From: Heliocidaris tuberculata
Taxonomy: Eukaryota; Echinodermata; Echinoidea; Camarodonta; Echinometridae
Direction of reading: 5' to 3'
Assembly (NCBI GenBank): GCA_025618425.1
Contig: CM046850.1
Span: 7,404,249-7,468,248, forward strand
Length of the DNA stretch: 64,000 nucleotides
Every line of letters starts with the position of its first letter. Position 1 is the first letter of the stretch. The notes beneath the pieces are model-generated. The model made no database searches. It was not told the DNA's origin and saw nothing but the letters and a program-made list of their open reading frames with translations. Positions 1-15,000 of this stretch are shown here, piece after piece. The translations under genes were made by a program, and so were the position numbers.

Positions 1-82
1 CGAGCTTCCGGGCATCGCTCTGAACTCTCATCCTCGGCACCGACTCCTTGAGCTCTTTCATCATGTTTCTTTGTAGCATCAT
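1..82 (-). CDS. NUFIP1: NUFIP1 exon 8, truncated by window edge
   Basis: A strong acceptor (pyrimidine-rich, ending atccaatacag, at 83-110) opens a frame in phase 1 as required by exon 7. It reads DDATKKHDERAQGVGAEDES and then SERCPEA to the window edge. The acidic/polar composition continues that of exon 7. No homology was recognised in these 27 residues, so the call rests on phase, splice-site quality and strand. Confidence 0.75.
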   Translation of the reverse strand, partial: MMLQRNMMKELKESVPRMRVQSDARKL

Positions 83-3000
83 CTGTATTGGATGGAAAGC
101 AGGAGGAATCATCTTTCTAAAATCCTTAAAGTTGGCAAAACTGTGATTTTTTTTTCAATTTTGAAAAAATTCACAAAAATATTTTTCAAAACAGTGTAAT
201 ATAGATTATGCATGACACATGGGGGCCGTCAAATAAATAGTTGCGATTTATGACATCTTAATTTGATACTGATATCAATTGCAACTCTGTATATTTGATT
301 TGATTTGATTTGATTTGATTTATTGGTTTTTGCATTATTATGTCTACATACATTTTTCAGGCATGGAACAGATTTCATACATACATGTACACAAAGTACT
401 TATATTTGTTGAATGCATAATTGAATACATAATTGAATGCATAATTGCATACATACTTGAATACATAATTGAATAACTGAATCATTATTGAATTCATAAT
501 TGAATACATATTTGAATATATAACTGAATTTACATAATTAAAAATATATTGATTATTGAATACATAATGACATGTATACATCTAATGTACAAAATTAAAT
601 AAATACATTGAACACATAATGAACGTCAATAATATATGAGATATGAGACTGTAAAATTGTGACTGATTGGAGGACTTGCGACCGATTCAGATCAATCGCA
701 CGACAGGGTGCTGATATGAGCACGATCAGTTAAGATTGAGCATTTTGTCCATCCGTGACACAAATTATATTTTATCATAAAATTAATTGAAAGACTATCA
801 CTGCTACGAAAAACATCAAAAGTTACTCGAAATTTGATTTTTCAAAGGGTTCCAAGGTGCCAGAGGTCTTGGACCAAACTATTTTTAAGCAGGGGTGTTG
901 TAAAAAAATGACACTTTTAGCAAAATTTACATCTGTGATGCACATATTTCACATATCTTACGGAATCTAAAGCTTGTTTTGAAATTTCAAATGTCTGATA
1001 GGGAAGCGAATTTATCTAACATTTGCAAGTGAAAGTATTAGACAAGATCATGTTGTTCTGATATTAATAGAAAAAGAGTGATGAGAAGTCAACAAAAAAT
1101 TTATATTTCTCACTCTAAGAAATGGAGCATCTTATCAATTATCATTAAAACAAGTAACCATGACAACCAAATGTTATCATTTTTCAGTACACCTAGTGAT
1201 ACCCTCAAAAATAAATCCTAAAGCAATCCATCACACCTAATCACTTATTTTTACATGGAAAATTTTGAAATGTCTGTCCGTGACGCGAGCTGATCACACT
1301 CATATACATGTAGGATTACAGAGCAAAAGGGGAAAAATGATTTCATATCAAGCTACTCAGAATCTTCATTAACCCGATAATATGCCACCAATTTACGTAT
1401 CACACCATTTTGTAATCAAACTTTTCCAATCCTAGTCCCCCTTTCTCTGTTCCTATACTGATGCACACATTTCCAATGATACACGTTTAGAATTTATGAA
1501 CCTGTCAAGAATTTTCGAGAAGAAAGACAAGTTTTCTTTTGTCCAAAATCACATAATACTGAAATTTAGGCAGTTAAAGGGAATTGTGACCTCTGGGAAA
1601 GGTGAAAAATAATTTGTGAGCTTTCTCATTCCTTTTATGTCAGTTTGGAAGAACATCATACATGTAGTTGTAGAAACATCCCCTGAAAATGATTGCTCTT
1701 CAAATGCTCTTATATTTGAAATATAACTAGAAATAGCTGAAATGTTCGGGCCGGACATTCATGCCACTTGTGTGTGTAGTCCCATATACCCATTTCTGTG
1801 TGCAGTATATGTGCTTTTCAGTGAGATTGGATCAATTTCTTATCCATATTCATGACTCCAAAACAACACAGTATTAAACAATTCTTGTGTAGACATGGTC
1901 AACCTATCCCAATTCCTTTGAGACAGTTTCTTTCACAATGCTATTGCACGACCAGAACTCTACTTTATCTTACACCACTTATGGACACTTTAGACACTTT
2001 CTAATCCCATCTAGTGAACATTGTGCCATGTTTTTTGTCAAAGAGGTCGATGTACACATGTAGGCACATAGAGGGCGTACTTTTGAAGAATCCCGTAATC
2101 CCCTGGTGCTTCCTTCCTTATATCTTCCTTACAGGTCATTCACCTTTACGGGGAACCACCCTTGATAGTGAAAATATGTAACTGAGTATGAAAAGTGCAC
2201 CAACAACAAAACTTGTTTAACTGCCCCATGCAGCACTGATGTCTGATTTCTCAGACCCCTTTCACACTCCCTGTTAGACCGCTCCAAGTTAGACCGCTTT
2301 AGAGGAGCGGTTCTTGAAGAACGGTTTGATTGCTTTCACACTCCGCGCATTTTTTATGTCTCAAATCGCTCAACGAGTCAAAGTGGTCTTGTTGCTATGG
2401 CAGCTCAGGTCAGCGGGTCAATTTTTTTCGTGCGGAATTCAAACCGTATACTGCCTGCCTGATGCATTTATCTTTATATCTTTCCAAGGCTTCTTTTTTT
2501 TCCACTTTCCTTTTTTTCTCCGGGTGCATATCATACTATCATCTTGTCTTTTTTCACCTTTCATTGTGTTTTCCTTTGTTTTCATCATTCTTTCGTCTAC
2601 GCTTTTTTTTTCCTTTTTCCTTGTTATACCTTGTTTTATCGTTCTATCACTTCATTTTCTCTATTTTTCTGTTTTCTTTTGTTTTATCATACTATTGTCT
2701 TTTCTTTCTTTACATTTCTTATGTTTTTCTATGTTTTTATAATTTTATCTATCTTTCCTTGTTTTCTTTTGTTTTTCTTTGTTTTTATCGTTCTTTCATT
2801 CTCTCTATCTTTTCTTGTTTTCTTTTGTTTTTCTTTGTTTTTATCATTCTTTCATATTATCTTTCTATCTTTCCTTGTTTTTTTTGGTTTTTATCATTCT
2901 ATCATTTTATCTATCTTTCCTTGTTTTCTTTTGTTTTTCTTTGTTTTTATCATTCATATTATCTTTCTATCTTTCCTTGTTTTCTTTTGTTTTTCTTTGT

Positions 3001-6000
3001 CTTAATCGTTCTTTCATTTTCTCTATCTTTCCTTGTTTTCTTTTGTTTTTCTTTGTTTTTATCATTCTTTCATATTATCTTTCTATCTTTCCTTGTTTTT
3101 TTTGTTTTTATCATTCTATCATTTTATCTATCTTTCCTTGTTTTCTTTTGTTTTTCTTTGTTTTTATCATTCTATAAATTCCTCTTTCTATCTTTTCTTA
3201 TATTTCTTTCTTTATATCATTTTATCATGCAGCGATGGCCTGCACTTATAGGAAAATCAAAAAAAATCACACAAGATTTCCCGCGCAACACACACTTCCG
3301 GTTGAAGTACGCTTTAGGATCGTTTTCGCTTTCACACTGCACGTTAGAGCGGTCTAACTAAGAACCGTTCCTCAAGACCACCTCCCGAGGTGATCTTCTG
3401 GAGCGCTCCCTGGAGCGCTTCCTGGACCACTTTAGCATTCACACTCACCTCAGAACCGCTCCTGAGGAACCGTTCTTAGTTAGACCGCTCTAACGAAGTG
3501 AGTAAGTGAGTAAGGGGTCTTAGAGTGCATGCCTGTTATGCAAAACGGCCTCTTTTGACTTACAACCTATTTTGACTAGTGGCCTAATCTCGGATAAGAT
3601 TGTATGACTTATTCAGATAAAAAGGTACTATCTGCTTTAATATTGGAAGAAAAGGTTTCACAACCTATTCGGATATATATATATATATATAAAAAGTGTT
3701 GTCTGCCTACTTGAAGAAAAGGTTATACAACCTTATCGTTGTCTGCCTATTTGACGAAAAGGTTATATGACCTTATCAGACAAAGTGCTGGATAATACGT
3801 ACTGACCAAATATTTACCTACAACTGCATAGCCAAAGGGTACATGTAGGTTCTGTGCAGAGAAAACAAGCCTTGAAAAAAGTGTTTTCATATATACATAT
3901 TGCAAGTCTTAGCAGGAATCTTTACAGTTCCACAAACCATACATGTATTAACATGAATTCGCTACTGATAATTATCTTCCTTTTTTTACTGTCAAGATGC
4001 AAGTACATGGTTTTTTTTCTATATTGCAGAAGAAAGAAAAAATTGCAAAGATTTTGAAATGTGGGGAAAAACAATATTTTTCAATACATCATTCCAGACA
4101 ATAGAATCAGCTTTCATAATGCCATGACCAACATGGCACATGTCCTTTTCCTAACTTATCTAAATTTGAGTCCATAGCAGTTCAATGTTTCTTTTAGTGA
4201 CGTTTTGGGATTATCTTTTGATCCGGAATGCTAGGAACTGTATGAGCAGAAAGAGAAAAAAAAAATCACAGAAAATTTTCAATCCATTTCTAATGCAGTA
4301 CATTGTGCCATTCATGAATAAGAATGATTTAATTGTAAATCATCATTAAAGTCTCTAAATTGGAAACAGGGTGTCAAATTTATAGTCCTTACATGTTCAT
4401 GTATGTAGCGTACAAATTAGTGATATTTTTTTTATGAATTTAGTCATTTTCTTTCATATTGGTTCATTTAATATACAGCATACATTTCTATTTTTTATAA
4501 CTATGTAGTAATGCAAAATAAGAATGATCGGTGCAAATTTGAGGACAAAAATGTGATTTATTTATCAACTCTGAACTGCTCTTGGCACAGTTCTGCTAAA
4601 GGATGATCAATGGTCAGCACAAGGTGTATGTCCTGTATATAATAGCTATGTTCATACGGTAATTATGAGCTGGATTTTTGCAGTGATTCCACAAACTGCA
4701 CCTTGCAGAAAAATGATAATATAAACAATAAGAGAAAACCTTGTTTAGCAGTAATTTTCCACAATGTGTATGCAAATGTCAATACAGTGAAACCTGTATA
4801 CATGTAAAGACCACTCAAGGGAGACAAGAAAAGCAATCAGTATGAACATATAGGCCCGTATTCTCGAAAGTGGCCTAAGTTAAGCCTGGCTTAACTTAGG
4901 CCACTGATTTATGGAAGGCCATTCGCCAACCCCAAGTCCCGTATGAATTACTATATTTATGTAACAAAGTAAAGAAACTAAATTATTTTCTAGCATGAAA
5001 TGAGCATTAGAAATTAATTCTATCGTGTCGGTTTTTGTATTTGCATTTAGTCCCAGAACTTTTGTGTTTTTGTAAGATTAAAAGAGGGTAACAATTGGCT
5101 CTCCATAATTCGGTGGCCTAAAACTACACACTGAGGCGGGAGCTTAAGTTAGGCGCCTTTCGAGAATACAGGCCATGGTCTTTAGGTACATGTTCCTTTA
5201 ATACAGGTTTCCATGATAAACAAAGGGAAACAAAATATGTGGTCCTGATGGACAGGTGGTCTTTCTATACAGGTGGTTGCTCAAGAGGTTTGACTGTACA
5301 GTGCATCCCAGAAAAAAAATTAAGGTAGTTGGAAAAAGTCTCCCCAAATAAATATTTCAGAATATATGTAGGAAATTTTCATACATGTGGATAGCTTAGG
5401 GTCTCTTCAATTAAATGGCACCGGAAAAACGGCCGACATTTTAAGCTTGAGTGAACAAAAGCGACTTCTGCGAAAGGGTGCAAAATCCAGACTTGACCAG
5501 AATTGGTATTTGTTCTGGCTGATAAACAACTTTGAGAATCGTTAAAACTTGGAAAAAGTTGGAAAAATTCTCCCCAAATGAACATTTCAAAATATGTTCA
5601 TGAAATTTTCATACCTATGGATAGCTTAGGGTCTCTCAGGACTAACAAATGAAACATCTAACATTTTACGTTTGAGTGAGCAAAAGATATTGTGAAATGG
5701 AGCAAAAGCCACTGTTGTGAAATGGTGAAAAATCCATGGTTGTCAAAACTTTGTAAAGGTTCTGACTGATATCAAAGCAAAGTCGAGACTCTTGAAAATG
5801 CTTTGAAATTTTTATTAATAGTGATCATTAAAAGGTAATTTATGAAAGAATAGGCTTTTTTTCTGTATGTCCTGACATATCCCATCAAAACTTTATGGTT
5901 GAACTACTGAGAAAGCCAGCTTGAATCAAAACTCTCCAAAAATTAATATTTCAAATTATTCAAAACACTCCATAAAGTAGTTAATTGCTCACTGAAGTAT

Positions 6001-9000
6001 AAAAATGATGATGAGATATGTAAGCACATACAGCGAACAAATCCTGTTCTTTCATAAATTGTCTATTATTGATCAAAATATGAAAATATCTTTACTTTGC
6101 TGATATCGGCAGAACAAATACCGATTCTTGTCTAGTCTGGATTCTACACAATTTCACAAAAGTGGCCTATGCTCACTCGAGCCTAAAATATTGCAAGATC
6201 TTTAGGTGTCATGTAATAGAAGAAACCCTAAGCTATCCACAGGTATGAAATTGTGCTTCAAATATGGAATATTTATTTGGGGAGACTTTTTCTTCTGACT
6301 GTTCTCAGGGATGCACTGTATAATTAAATAATTTGCAAATACACTTGGCAAAAACAGAGAGTCAACACAATTTGTATATGAATGACTACATAACATGTAC
6401 TTGCTAATTTTTGCAATTTTCTTGATCAGACCTTCTAATGGTTAAATGAATGTGCCCATCTAAACATGAAATTTCAAAACTTCATCCTAAATGATGTTGG
6501 TACAGATTTATTTTGATTTAATTTATTCATTGTTTATATGACAATGTGTCCACTTTCTTTTTTCACTGCGTGAATGTTTGAAAGTTAATTAATTCTACAT
6601 GTTAATGGGACTAACCTCAATTAGCAGTATGCTAGATTTGTTAATTTATTTTACCAAAACAAGTCTAATTGTATCTAAGTGACATAAATGTAATAAATGA
6701 TCCAATCAAATCAAATCAAATCAAGACTGCAATTAAGTACACGGACAGGTAGTTAAGAGGAAACAAGATTTACGAAAACAGTGCACGCCCAGAAAGGGAG
6801 GTATCACAAAGTCTGTTAACGCAAACCAGTCATTCACTCCACACGAACCTGTACTGATACCTCCTCTTTTGCATAAAGTACATGTATTTGCATATTAGTT
6901 GCTTGCATTTGGCACCTACAACCTGCGTTGGTCTTGTTCATTCATAAAATTTTCCCCTATGCTCACCACAAAATACGAGGTGGTCGCTCATGCATACGAT
7001 ACCCATTTCTTATATATTCATTTCAGACAGCCGGCCGAGACGTTTTTTGGTTGAAAACCGGTCCACGAACTTTATCAGAAAAGGTCGAGCAACGTACCCC
7101 CCGATTCCAGACAAAGGTACAGGAAAGGGGAAGGAAAATTCTCTCAGTGATTCCCATGTGTTTGACTTCCAATCCATTTATGATGTTCTTACTTACTGTT
7201 TTGACTAGCAGCCTTTTCAGAAAAGGTTGTGGGACCTTTCCGGACAAATACATGTACATGTAAGTGTGGTTTGCTCATTTCAAGAGGGGGTTAGAGGATA
7301 TTTCAAATGAACAGGCAGATAACACTTTTGATCAAATATTTACATATTTCTGCATAGGGTGGGTTCTGTACAGCGAGAACACGCCCTGAGAAAAATCAGA
7401 GCTTGTTTAATTATAGTTGCCATAATAATCTGTCATCTACATGTGCATACTGCATGCATTAGGTAACTTAGCATTATGTAATGGCATGTAAAGACGTGGG
7501 AAAGACACAAAGAGCAAAATTGCTAACACTGCAATCTCAATAAAAGTTTCCATATTTGTTTTGCTTTTAAGTGTTAATAGAGTTAAATATTTTTGTTCTG
7601 ACTTTATGAAATAAAATTATAATTTTGAATAATTTTGTTTTTACGTGCCATCACGTTTCGCTAAGCTAAGCTACCTTAACAGCAATCTCCATTGGTCCAG
7701 GCTCTATGGCCCGAATTCACAAAGGAGGTTTAAACCATGGGTAAGGTTTAAACCTCCGTAAGCGTACTAAAATAAGCGTAAATAAAGGCACATTGCACTC
7801 AAAGAAAATATATGATTGGATCAGATTCCGTGCGCACGTATGCTTAAAAAACCCAGGAGGGGGTTTAAACCATGGTTTAAACCAAACCTCCTTTGTGAAT
7901 TCGGGCCTATATGTTTGTAATTCCAACATGTATAAAGTCCTTGCGATACATGCATTCTTGTCAATAGTTTGGAAGAAGTGTTTTTTAAAGGCCCCTACCT
8001 TTTCTCAGACCTCGAAATAGTGGGTAATAGAGTATTTTTGCTTATAGATATCTCATTCATCTGAGAGCAGCTTTTATAATACCAGAACGCTAAACAGGGC
8101 ACATGCCCTTTTCTCAACTTGTTTGAATATCACTCTGCACTTAGAAGAAAAGTCATAGAAAGGTCACTGAAGTGTACATTCACATTTGTGTATATGATAT
8201 ATTATTATATAAATAGTGCATGGTCTATCATGCACTATACTGGATTATGTGCACAACAAATACTAAATTATCCCGAGTGCAGTTTTGTTTAACCGAGGCC
8301 GCAGGCCGAGGTGAAATAGACCTGCACGAGGGATAATTTAGTATTTGGAGTACATACATGTAGTCCAGTAATGGTGCATAAATAGAACATGCACTAATTG
8401 TAGACCCCTAGATCTATAATTGTTATTGTGTATTATAAAACGGGTTCAAGAATGTAGCCATCCTGATTGGTCAAATAACACATCGTGACCGTGCAAAAAA
8501 AAAGTACTAACGCACGGCGAGGGGACTAACACACGGCTAATCCGGATCAAACACTAAGATTGTAAGAAAACACTAAGATTGTAGACCCGTTTTATAAAAC
8601 TATTAATACATGGTTGTGAGTTCGTGCGTTAGTGCGATCCAGCAACATGCAGGTTTTTATCATGGTGTCTAACACACTCGGCTACGCCTCGTGCGTTACG
8701 CCTCGTGCGTTAAGTACACCACGATAAAAACCTTTGTGTTGCCGGATCGCACTAACGCACTCCCAACCATGTATTAATAGTATATTAGGCCGGTATTCCC
8801 TGTGCAAAAATCAAAGTTATAGTGCACGATCGTGCACTACACGTATAACAAGATTTTTGCATGTCACGTGATGCGAATCTAACAAATCACATCGCGTATT
8901 ATACACACACTATTTACTATATATACATGTATGATTGAAATATGTAGAGATACAATTAACATTCCAAGTTGGAAGTACATGTATGGGGAGGTTGTATATG

Positions 9001-12000
9001 TATATAAGGCTGTAGTCCCACTGTGCACGGATACATGTATGTATGTCATAAATTCATCCAGGTTAGAGTATACCAATCTCCAAAAAATAATTTGCTCTGT
9101 ATGTTAGGGGTTCCATGTTGCCATACCATATTCAAAGTATGTATGAGCTTCAAATGTTAATTCTATGAAGAGATATAGCAATACTCTTGAAATAAACACT
9201 ACAGCTACTTGAGAGTAGACTAATCAACGCACCCGTACCCACTCCCCAAAAATAGGGCCTTGCGGAACCAAAGTAGGAGTTGGGTTCTGCACGAGATGAT
9301 TTTATTTTCTCCATTCTCCTTAACCATTAACCCATACGGTCAGGTAAAGTATGAGGCTAACTATATACATTCTAGCTGTACGCAAATTATTTTTTTAGGT
9401 GATTGGTACACTTTAGTATACACTTGCAGTTTTCTTTCAAGTTTATTTTTCTTTTAACTATTCAGTACCAGCTTTGATAGTGGAGCTTAATTTCAAATTG
9501 TAATTTCTTCAAAGATTTAAAACTTTATCATCCATTTGCCACAAGTTGGATATAATAAACGCTGTAAAATGCCCTTTGTAGATGAATGATAATATTAAAA
9601 AGAAGGGTGAGTTCTGGGAAAGGTGAAAAATACTTTACGAGCTTTCTCATTCCTTTTATGTCTGTTTATGTCAAGAACATCTTGATAGAAATGTCCCCTG
9701 AAAAAGATTGCACTTCAAATTATGCCCTAATATTCAAAATATGAGGAGAAATTGCTTAAGCGTTTGGGTCGAATATTCATGCCACATGTGTGTGTGCAGT
9801 CCCATACACCCATTTCTGTGTGTAGTGCATGTCCTTTTTTAGCGAGATTCGGTCAAATTTTGAACATTTTGATGATTCCGAAACCTCACAGTATACACCA
9901 CTCCTTATGCAGACATGATCAACTTTCCCAACTGCTTTGAAATAGTTTCTTTCACAATGTATTTTGCATGACCAGAACACATTAAGTAAACTACCTGCAG
10001 ATATACAGATACATGTAGCTACAACGAAGGAGAACACAAGATATTACGAATAACACTTTACCACCGGTGAGGGAGGTATTGTCACATGTACCAGTCTTTC
10101 ACACAACAGCGATACCGCCTCTTTTGCATAACGTATTTGCATAAATGTACACAAGTCGCTTGCATTGCCCACTTGCGTTGGACTTGTTCATTCATTAAAT
10201 TTTCCCTCCACTCACCACCGAATACAAGTTGGTCAGTCATACCCATTTCCTAGATTTAAGTAAGGGAGCCGCGACCTTTTTTTGGGGGGGGGGTTTAAAA
10301 CAGGTCGGCGAACTTAAGCGGAAAAGGTTGAGCAACCCTCCAGTCACAGACAGGGGAACAGTTGATAATGATAAACACTCGCGGATAGCCTGTAATAAAA
10401 CAAAGAATTCTCACAATATCATGTGTTGCGCAAGGTGTTTTCGACTGCTCCCAGCTTTTGATAAGGCCTAGCCACTAGTCACGAGGCTTCATGGATTAAT
10501 ATAGCATTTTATTACTTTCATGAGAAAAAATGTGAATATAGTTCCTCTTAGCTTGTGGTTTGATTTGGAAGTGGCACAGGTCCTTTTTCTTGGCATGCCG
10601 GCCTCGTGCAGGTGAAAGAAAGGTTGATCGACCCCCACAGACATGACACCAGCATGAACCAGAATAACCAAGAAGTAGACCACACCCCCATGCATTCCAA
10701 TAACAAAAGAGGTCTAAGCCCCGCCTCCTCAAACAACCACGGCTCCGACCACTACTGACAGAATTTGTATTGAAAGCCATTCCCTTCTATATGATTAACA
10801 ATGACCCTATTCAGCAAAAGTTTTATGGCCTTTCCCCAGGGTTCAAAGTGGGCCAGCTGCAAGGACTTTGCTTGCCTTCTTATATATATTAAAGTCCATG
10901 AACAAATTACATGTATGATACGTGCGATAAAACATTTCACTTCAGATAATGAACAGCATGATATTAACAATTCAAAGTGCCTGGGGTATTTGAAATGATA
11001 AAAATAATTTTTCAAACCCCAAAGTGAAACTGAGTTTGACAAACTTTTACTATAAATGAACTTTCAAGAGTCCTTTTTTTTTTTCAAATTACGTTTAACC
11101 CTTTCAAGACAATTGACCACTCCTGTAATTTGGCTCAATAACTTTCGATTCAGAGCTCTAACAAATATACCAGATGCATGAGTAGAAAGAGCAGAAATTT
11201 CTGCACACACTATGTCCATTTTGTTGCATGACCATATTGCGTTTGATGCCAGGAATTTTAAAAACAAGGGTAGGCTTTATCCAATCCTTAAATTGGCAAC
11301 AAAGTGAGAAGTTCAAAATCATTGTTTTTTTCATTGAAATTGGAAATTTTTTTAACTTTTCGACAAAATTTGTAACCAAGTATGTTTTCAAAGACAATAC
11401 ACCTTATTAGAACCATGTAGCACTAAAAACAATATATTGTTGCCAATTTGAAGAACAAAATGTGATCAATTTAGCCTTAAATAATTCCTGTCCTGAAAGG
11501 CTTAAAATAACCTTTCTGTGGGTTGCAAGACCCATGCTCTGGCAAAAACTGGTTCGTGTAAATTTCCCACACTAACAAATTCTTAACTTCTACCCTGGAC
11601 CCAATAATACATATACAAAGTGTATCAAAAAAAAGTATACTCAAATTTGATAGCCTCTACACCTCTACACTGTCTTGCACTTTCACTTTACTTCCACACT
11701 TTAGTTTTTCTTGTGGGTTGAGGCAATTGTCCTTCTACCTCAACTCACTAAATCAATTCTCTCTTCTCAACAATTCGCTTCTCATAATGATGCTTTATGA
11801 ATTTAATATTATTGAACTACCCAATGGCAATTATTAAAGTTATATAAATTTCTGGACATGTAATATACAATCTTTGCTTTTAAACATGTCCAAATGTTTT
11901 CAACATTATTTAGGCAATATATGTGTATCATATACTTTACTTATTGATATGTAATTATGTGCCCATAATCTATGGAAAAACATCATTGTTATATCATTGT

Positions 12001-15000
12001 TGTTATTGTATTTGTTTTATGTTATGCACTACAGTATTATGTTAATATGATTGAAAACAGTCAATAAATCTGAATTTGAATCTGAAAGATATAACCAATG
12101 TGATCTTGAAATCTATTTCAAGGCAAAGAGTAACTTGTTTTCTGTCTAATGATATCTCATTCATGACTTTTCTGCCACGGATGACTGAGCACCAGCGTTT
12201 TTAAAAAGTGCCGTCAGAATCTCCGTATACCAAGTTTTTTGCTGATGCAAAGAATGTACTTGTAGGTCAAGCCATACGAATGTGTTCCTTCAGGCTATAA
12301 AAACCTTTTAAAAGTTGAATTGCCTTTCGTGCTTCAATGCTTCATTGTTTAAAATGATCCAGGGTATCTAAGCGTTCACATGACCTTGTTTCAATCCATA
12401 TAATAATCTCAATTTATTTTTAACAGCCTTCTAGCTTCTTGTCTCATGATAACTAAAAACTTGCTGCATTGCAACATTTCTCATACAAGTACCTCTTGCA
12501 TGCATATACATGTGTACATGTTGTACGCATGATACACGCAGCTTTAAACGCTTACGCCCATCATTATTGGGAAAGATAAAATAAAACTTAAAATAGGGTA
12601 GGGTTATTTTATCTCTAGGACACACTGTGGGTGCGATATTATTGGACAAGTATGGTGCTAGTCGTGCAATCAAAATAAACAAAAAGATACAGAGTACTGA
12701 CTATATTTCTCAAACAACATTCACATATGATTTTATCGAATTGAATGATACTTGTGATGGTGTTCTAAAACCTCTGAAAGTACCTCACTCATTTTCAAAG
12801 AAATCATAGCAAAAGCGCATTTTGTAAAAATAACACATTCGAGCTCTCTTGCCCCAGACACTGGCAGAGAGCAATTCTACTGGCTGAGCATGATGAAAGT
12901 AAAATCTAACAACATATCTTATTTGTTAAAGGCATCATAAATGGGCATGTCATAGATGAGATAAAATCTTGCTAAAATGGTTCTCAGAATACCGATTTTA
13001 AAAGATTTAAGGGGTAATTTATCTCACTGACATAAAATTTCAAATTTTATCTGAGACAAAATGAATCCCAGAATACACCCTCAGATCATTCTCCCTTGGC
13101 CATGTATCATAAAATATATATGGCTTGAGATAAATCTAGTTGAACCTATGCCAGTCAAAGCGACTGCAGTCACCTATTTCCTTGAGGGTCAATAGCCCTG
13201 AGGGAAATAGATGATCGACTAGTCGCTGAGACCAACCTCATGGATTCATCTAGATTTTGAAATAAAGGCTGTGTATATTTATTTTATATCCCTCATCAAA
13301 AACAAAACAGACTTAGATCTAGGTCTAACAAGTAAACATAAAATCTAACAAATGTTAGACCTCTGAGTTAAGGTTAGAGAGATCAAAATGGGCTAACGTT
13401 AGATCTAACAGTTACAGTTAGAGTACAGTAGAAGCAGAGCATGATAAACTAGGGTCTACATTAATTGTAGATGTGTTGTGGTCTCATGGTCTAGTGGATA
13501 AGTCCCTAGAGTGTGAACCACAAGGTACAAGGTTTAAAGCACTAACATCATTTGGCAAAACATTAATCCTCATAATATGTACAGTTGCCACACTCAACCC
13601 AGGGGAGGTACAAATGGGTACCTGGCAAGATTAATTTGGGGGAATGCACTGTGCATTGGTAATGGTTGCTGGAATTAAAGCCAGGGTAATCATTTCCAGA
13701 GCTCCTTGGAAGCACATATTAAGGACATAATATCACAATATCTTAAGAAGGTAAATAAATGTAATTGTTACAAAAGCGAATCTGCGCTGCATCTGCCGCG
13801 ATATGCCCCATACAAATATGGCGTATCATTATTATCATTATTATCAATATCATTATCAATACTTTATGTCCACTTACCACTTTCACCAACTAAGCTCTCC
13901 TCACTATCAGATTCATAGCAAGAAGCCAGAGAGCCCAGGGCACCAAAAGTTCCATTGGGGGCCACTTCTACCTCCGGAGTAACCCCTTGGGCCCCACCAG
14001 CATCTTCATCACCAGAATCTAAGAGGGAAAAGATGAAAAAGGGAAAACATTTTGATTTAATGTTACTATAAAAACCAGAAACCTAGGTACAAAACAAAAC
14101 TTTCGTGAATTGTTAACAGGCTTTTTGAGGTACATATATGAAAACATTTGCGAATTAAAAAAATTCAGTGCATGTGATTTGCTTATTTTGTAGCATGAAA
14201 CTTCTGGGAATGTGAATCACTTTGCAAAATTTGCCGATGAATACCTAGTACCTAGTCAGGTTCAAATATGACCAATCAACGCAAAATTTTGCACGGACCT
14301 TGAAAATCGCGTAATGAACACAAATCCATCGTTATTTTTATGTAAATCTTTTTTTTTTTTTCATTTAATATCATAATTTATGCAAATTTATGCATAAATA
14401 TACATTTCCACTGATAATCAAGTAAAGAAGGGGCTTGGAGATAAAATTTTAAAGCAAGAAGTTCTTTCTAAACCTTAAAAACATTATTATATAAAAAATT
14501 TTGGATGTGATTTCAATTCTTATGTATACTATTGTTTTACGAATTTCTTATGTACATGTATTTCTTTGTTTTTCAACCTTAACTTTTTATTGTTTTTTCA
14601 AGTCTGCTGTTTCAGAGTGTTATCTGAACCAATATTCAGTTAGAATAAATGATATTTACAGCTTAAAGAAGAAATTATAGGTGATAAAGAAGAAACTTGA
14701 GGAATTGCAGTTTCCCACTCGTTTTGTACACAAAACTCAGAAAATCTCCATTTTCAGGCTGACATGAGGTCACAAAAGGTCACGTGACTCAGTAACAGTA
14801 TGACCGAATTTTGAAAACTTGGTGTCAAAAGATGCCCAAGACTTGAAAGAAAAAAGTCAGAAAGTGGCGTAGCGTGAAATGGAGTGGTTCGAAATGTGCG
14901 GTGAAATTTGTCTAGGGGGGCCTCGGAGGCCACCCCCCCACCCCCCCCCCCCAGTACAGTAAGGGTTAAGTACTTCTTCTTCCTTCCTTCCTTTCCTTCT

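Larger units (their letters stand above)
83..13877. other. NUFIP1 intron 7, no host exon recognised
   Basis: 13.8 kb. Apart from the listed elements it is AT-rich unique sequence. At 5290-6300 a roughly 200-bp motif recurs in loose form (gatagcttagggtctct, caaaagcgacttctgcgaaa). No domain-bearing frame. Confidence 0.55.

Noticed and set aside
1..135. Minus-strand frame MIPPAFHPIQMMLQRNM at the window edge
   Set aside because: It overlaps the acceptor of NUFIP1 exon 8 in the wrong phase; the phase 1 frame starting at 82 fits exon 7 and has a strong pyrimidine tract.
2314..3361. Several long overlapping frames rich in Phe, Leu and Ser
   Set aside because: They translate a T/C tandem array in all three frames; no start context or domain, and the array lies inside a transposon.
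13474..13560. Functional tRNA gene
   Set aside because: A and B boxes are recognisable but stems cannot pair; it continues into a SINE body. The same holds for 27480-27560, 32690-32768, 33115-33172 and 63930-64000.
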